Of a stretch of DNA of 44,247 nucleotides, positions 43,327-44,247 are shown in pieces (within the stretch, counting starts at the first letter, position 1; each line of letters opens with the position of its first letter). The translations under genes were made by a program, and so were the position numbers. The notes under the pieces are model-generated. The model had not been told where the DNA came from and ran no database searches. It saw nothing but the letters and a program-made list of their open reading frames with translations. Origin of the DNA: Siccirubricoccus soli (GTDB lineage: Bacteria > Pseudomonadota > Alphaproteobacteria > Acetobacterales > Acetobacteraceae); contig NZ_JAMZIK010000025.1 in NCBI RefSeq assembly GCF_024178315.1, positions 1-44,247 of the forward strand, written 5' to 3'.

Positions 43327-44247
43327 TCAGGCGATCGGGCTGGTGTCGGAGATGTTGAAGCCCTGCGGCCCGGACCAGAGCAGGGAGAGGGTCCCGGCCG
43401 CGACGTCCGCCCCGTTATAGCTCGTATCCTCGATATGCAGGTTGCGGTCGTGGCCGGGGGTGCCGTCGTAGAAGTCGTTCAGGAAGTTGATGGAGACCGC
43501 ATGGGTGCCGGGCGCCCAGTTGCCCTTCACCGTCACCGTATCCGTCACGCCGCTGCCGAAGAGCGAGTTCGGGTTCACGCTCTGGACGCCGCCGATCTGC
43601 GCCCCGTCCACGCTGATGGTGTACTGCGCGTTGCCGTTCCAGGCGTCCTGGCTGATCTTCAGCACCATGGTGTCGCTGCCGCTGCCCAGCGTGATGCTGC
43701 TGCCGGTGCCGCCGCCACCGCCCGTGCCGCCGCCACCCGTGCCCCCGCCAGCCGAGTCGACGAAGCTGAAGCTTCCCGGCCCGTTGGAGAGGATGTCCTT
43801 CGCCGCCCCCGCCACCGCGGCGCCGTTATAGGTGGCGCTGTCGATGTAGAGGTTGCGGTCGGTGGTCGCGGTGCCGCCATAGGCATCGTTCAGGAAGTTG
43901 ACCGCGACGGTGTGGCCACCCGCGGCCCAGTTGCCGAGCACGGTGATGGTGTCACTCGCGCCGCTGCCATGCAGCGCGGAGGCGGTGAGCGTCCCGCCGA
44001 TCTGCACGCCGTCCACGCTGACCGTATATTGCGCGCTGCCGTTCCAGGCATCCTGGCTGATCTTCAGCACCAGGGAGTCAGTGCCGCTGCCGATGGTGGT
44101 GGTCGTCCCGGTGCCGCCGCCCGGATTGCCGCCGCCGCCCGTGCCACCGGTATCGGTGAAGGCGACGGTCTCGCCGCGATTCCACCTCAGCTCGGTGTCG
44201 GCACCAGCAAGGGAGAGGGCGGTGCCGTTGTAGGTCGCCCCGTCGAT
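43327..44247 (-). CDS. Secreted protein with tandem calcium-dependent carbohydrate-binding modules (CBM60/xylan-binding-like), C-terminal part
   Basis: The open frame enters at the right edge and ends at 43327, giving 306 residues. It holds the tail of one module (IDGATYNGTAL), then two full modules. Both have (S/T)-(L/M)-VLKISQDAWNG-x-AQYT-(V/I)-SVDG, then NW followed by HxVxxNFLND, DRNL and YNGA. This matches the Ca-dependent xylan-binding (CBM36/60-type) fold, where Asp and Asn residues of the NFLND and DRNL motifs help bind calcium and sugar. Gly-rich linkers separate the modules. The catalytic or anchor part lies outside the window. It is probably exported, perhaps an adhesin or polysaccharide-active protein. 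Confidence 0.8.
   Translation of the reverse strand: MDGATYNGTALSLAGADTELRWNRGETVAFTDTGGTGGGGNPGGGTGTTTTIGSGTDSLVLKISQDAWNGSAQYTVSVDGVQIGGTLTASALHGSGASDTITVLGNWAAGGHTVAVNFLNDAYGGTATTDRNLYIDSATYNGAAVAGAAKDILSNGPGSFSFVDSAGGGTGGGGTGGGGGTGSSITLGSGSDTMVLKISQDAWNGNAQYTISVDGAQIGGVQSVNPNSLFGSGVTDTVTVKGNWAPGTHAVSINFLNDFYDGTPGHDRNLHIEDTSYNGADVAAGTLSLLWSGPQGFNISDTSPIA
43330..44100 (-). repeat. Two full CBM-like protein repeats with Gly-rich linkers
   Basis: Module B spans about 44100-43753 and module C about 43695-43330; a partial module A lies right of 44190. The linker 43752-43702 encodes a run of Gly and Thr (SAGGGTGGGGTGGGGGTG). The two full modules are clearly paralogous but not identical, for example in NAQYTIS versus SAQYTVS and NDFYDG versus NDAYGG. 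They are therefore not a recent exact duplication. Confidence 0.75.

Overview
The window is a very GC-rich stretch of a bacterial chromosome, most likely from an alphaproteobacterium of the Acetobacteraceae (Roseomonas-like). This is an inference from base composition, a CtrA-type regulator, a DUF3297 protein, several Bug-type (TctC) solute-binding proteins and palindromic intergenic repeats. I see no tRNA, rRNA, CRISPR array, transposase or prophage module. About 36 protein-coding loci are supported. Both edges cut genes: cydC on the left and a secreted protein with carbohydrate-binding repeats on the right.

Layout, left to right. 1-2379: cydD and cydC, the ABC exporter needed for cytochrome bd assembly, separated by a hairpin-rich gap. 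2711-3078: remnant of a polysaccharide deacetylase broken by a 14-bp tandem duplication. 3281-6587: a small orphan protein, then a thiolase/DUF35 pair divergent from a CaiB-type CoA transferase. 7231-9479: an aminotransferase and a nitronate monooxygenase that overlap by 4 bp. 9733-10659: an orphan MsrP. 10849-11622: a CtrA-like regulator whose receiver has lost its phosphorylation site. 11966-16340: a methyltransferase and two tandem OGT-like (GT41) glycosyltransferases. 16420-17343: a lipoprotein. 17550-21560: pyrG and secG, with an unrecognised gene pair between them, one member of which carries two apparent single-base frameshifts.

21610-29198 looks like a catabolic region. A minus-strand set (Gfo/Idh/MocA oxidoreductase, two amidohydrolases, a Rieske protein) diverges from a luciferase-like flavin monooxygenase, which is followed by a glutathione-dependent formaldehyde dehydrogenase and a Bug solute-binding protein. 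29490-34793 holds a large TPR protein with an SNCEFG-motif domain, two small conserved proteins, a crotonase without catalytic glutamates and an acyl-CoA synthetase. 34872-39400 holds an MFS drug exporter, a second acyl-CoA synthetase and an FMN-binding glutamate-synthase-like protein. 39657-42109 is a reduced Rut-like set (RutA, an isochorismatase-fold amidase, RutE), followed by a convergent Bug protein.

Two themes stand out. One is small-molecule catabolism: CoA activation, flavin oxygenation, amide and ring hydrolysis, and Bug-type binding proteins. The other is a probable protein O-glycosylation locus beside a degenerate CtrA paralogue. The gaps carry at least two families of palindromic intergenic repeats and several strong inverted repeats that probably act as terminators.
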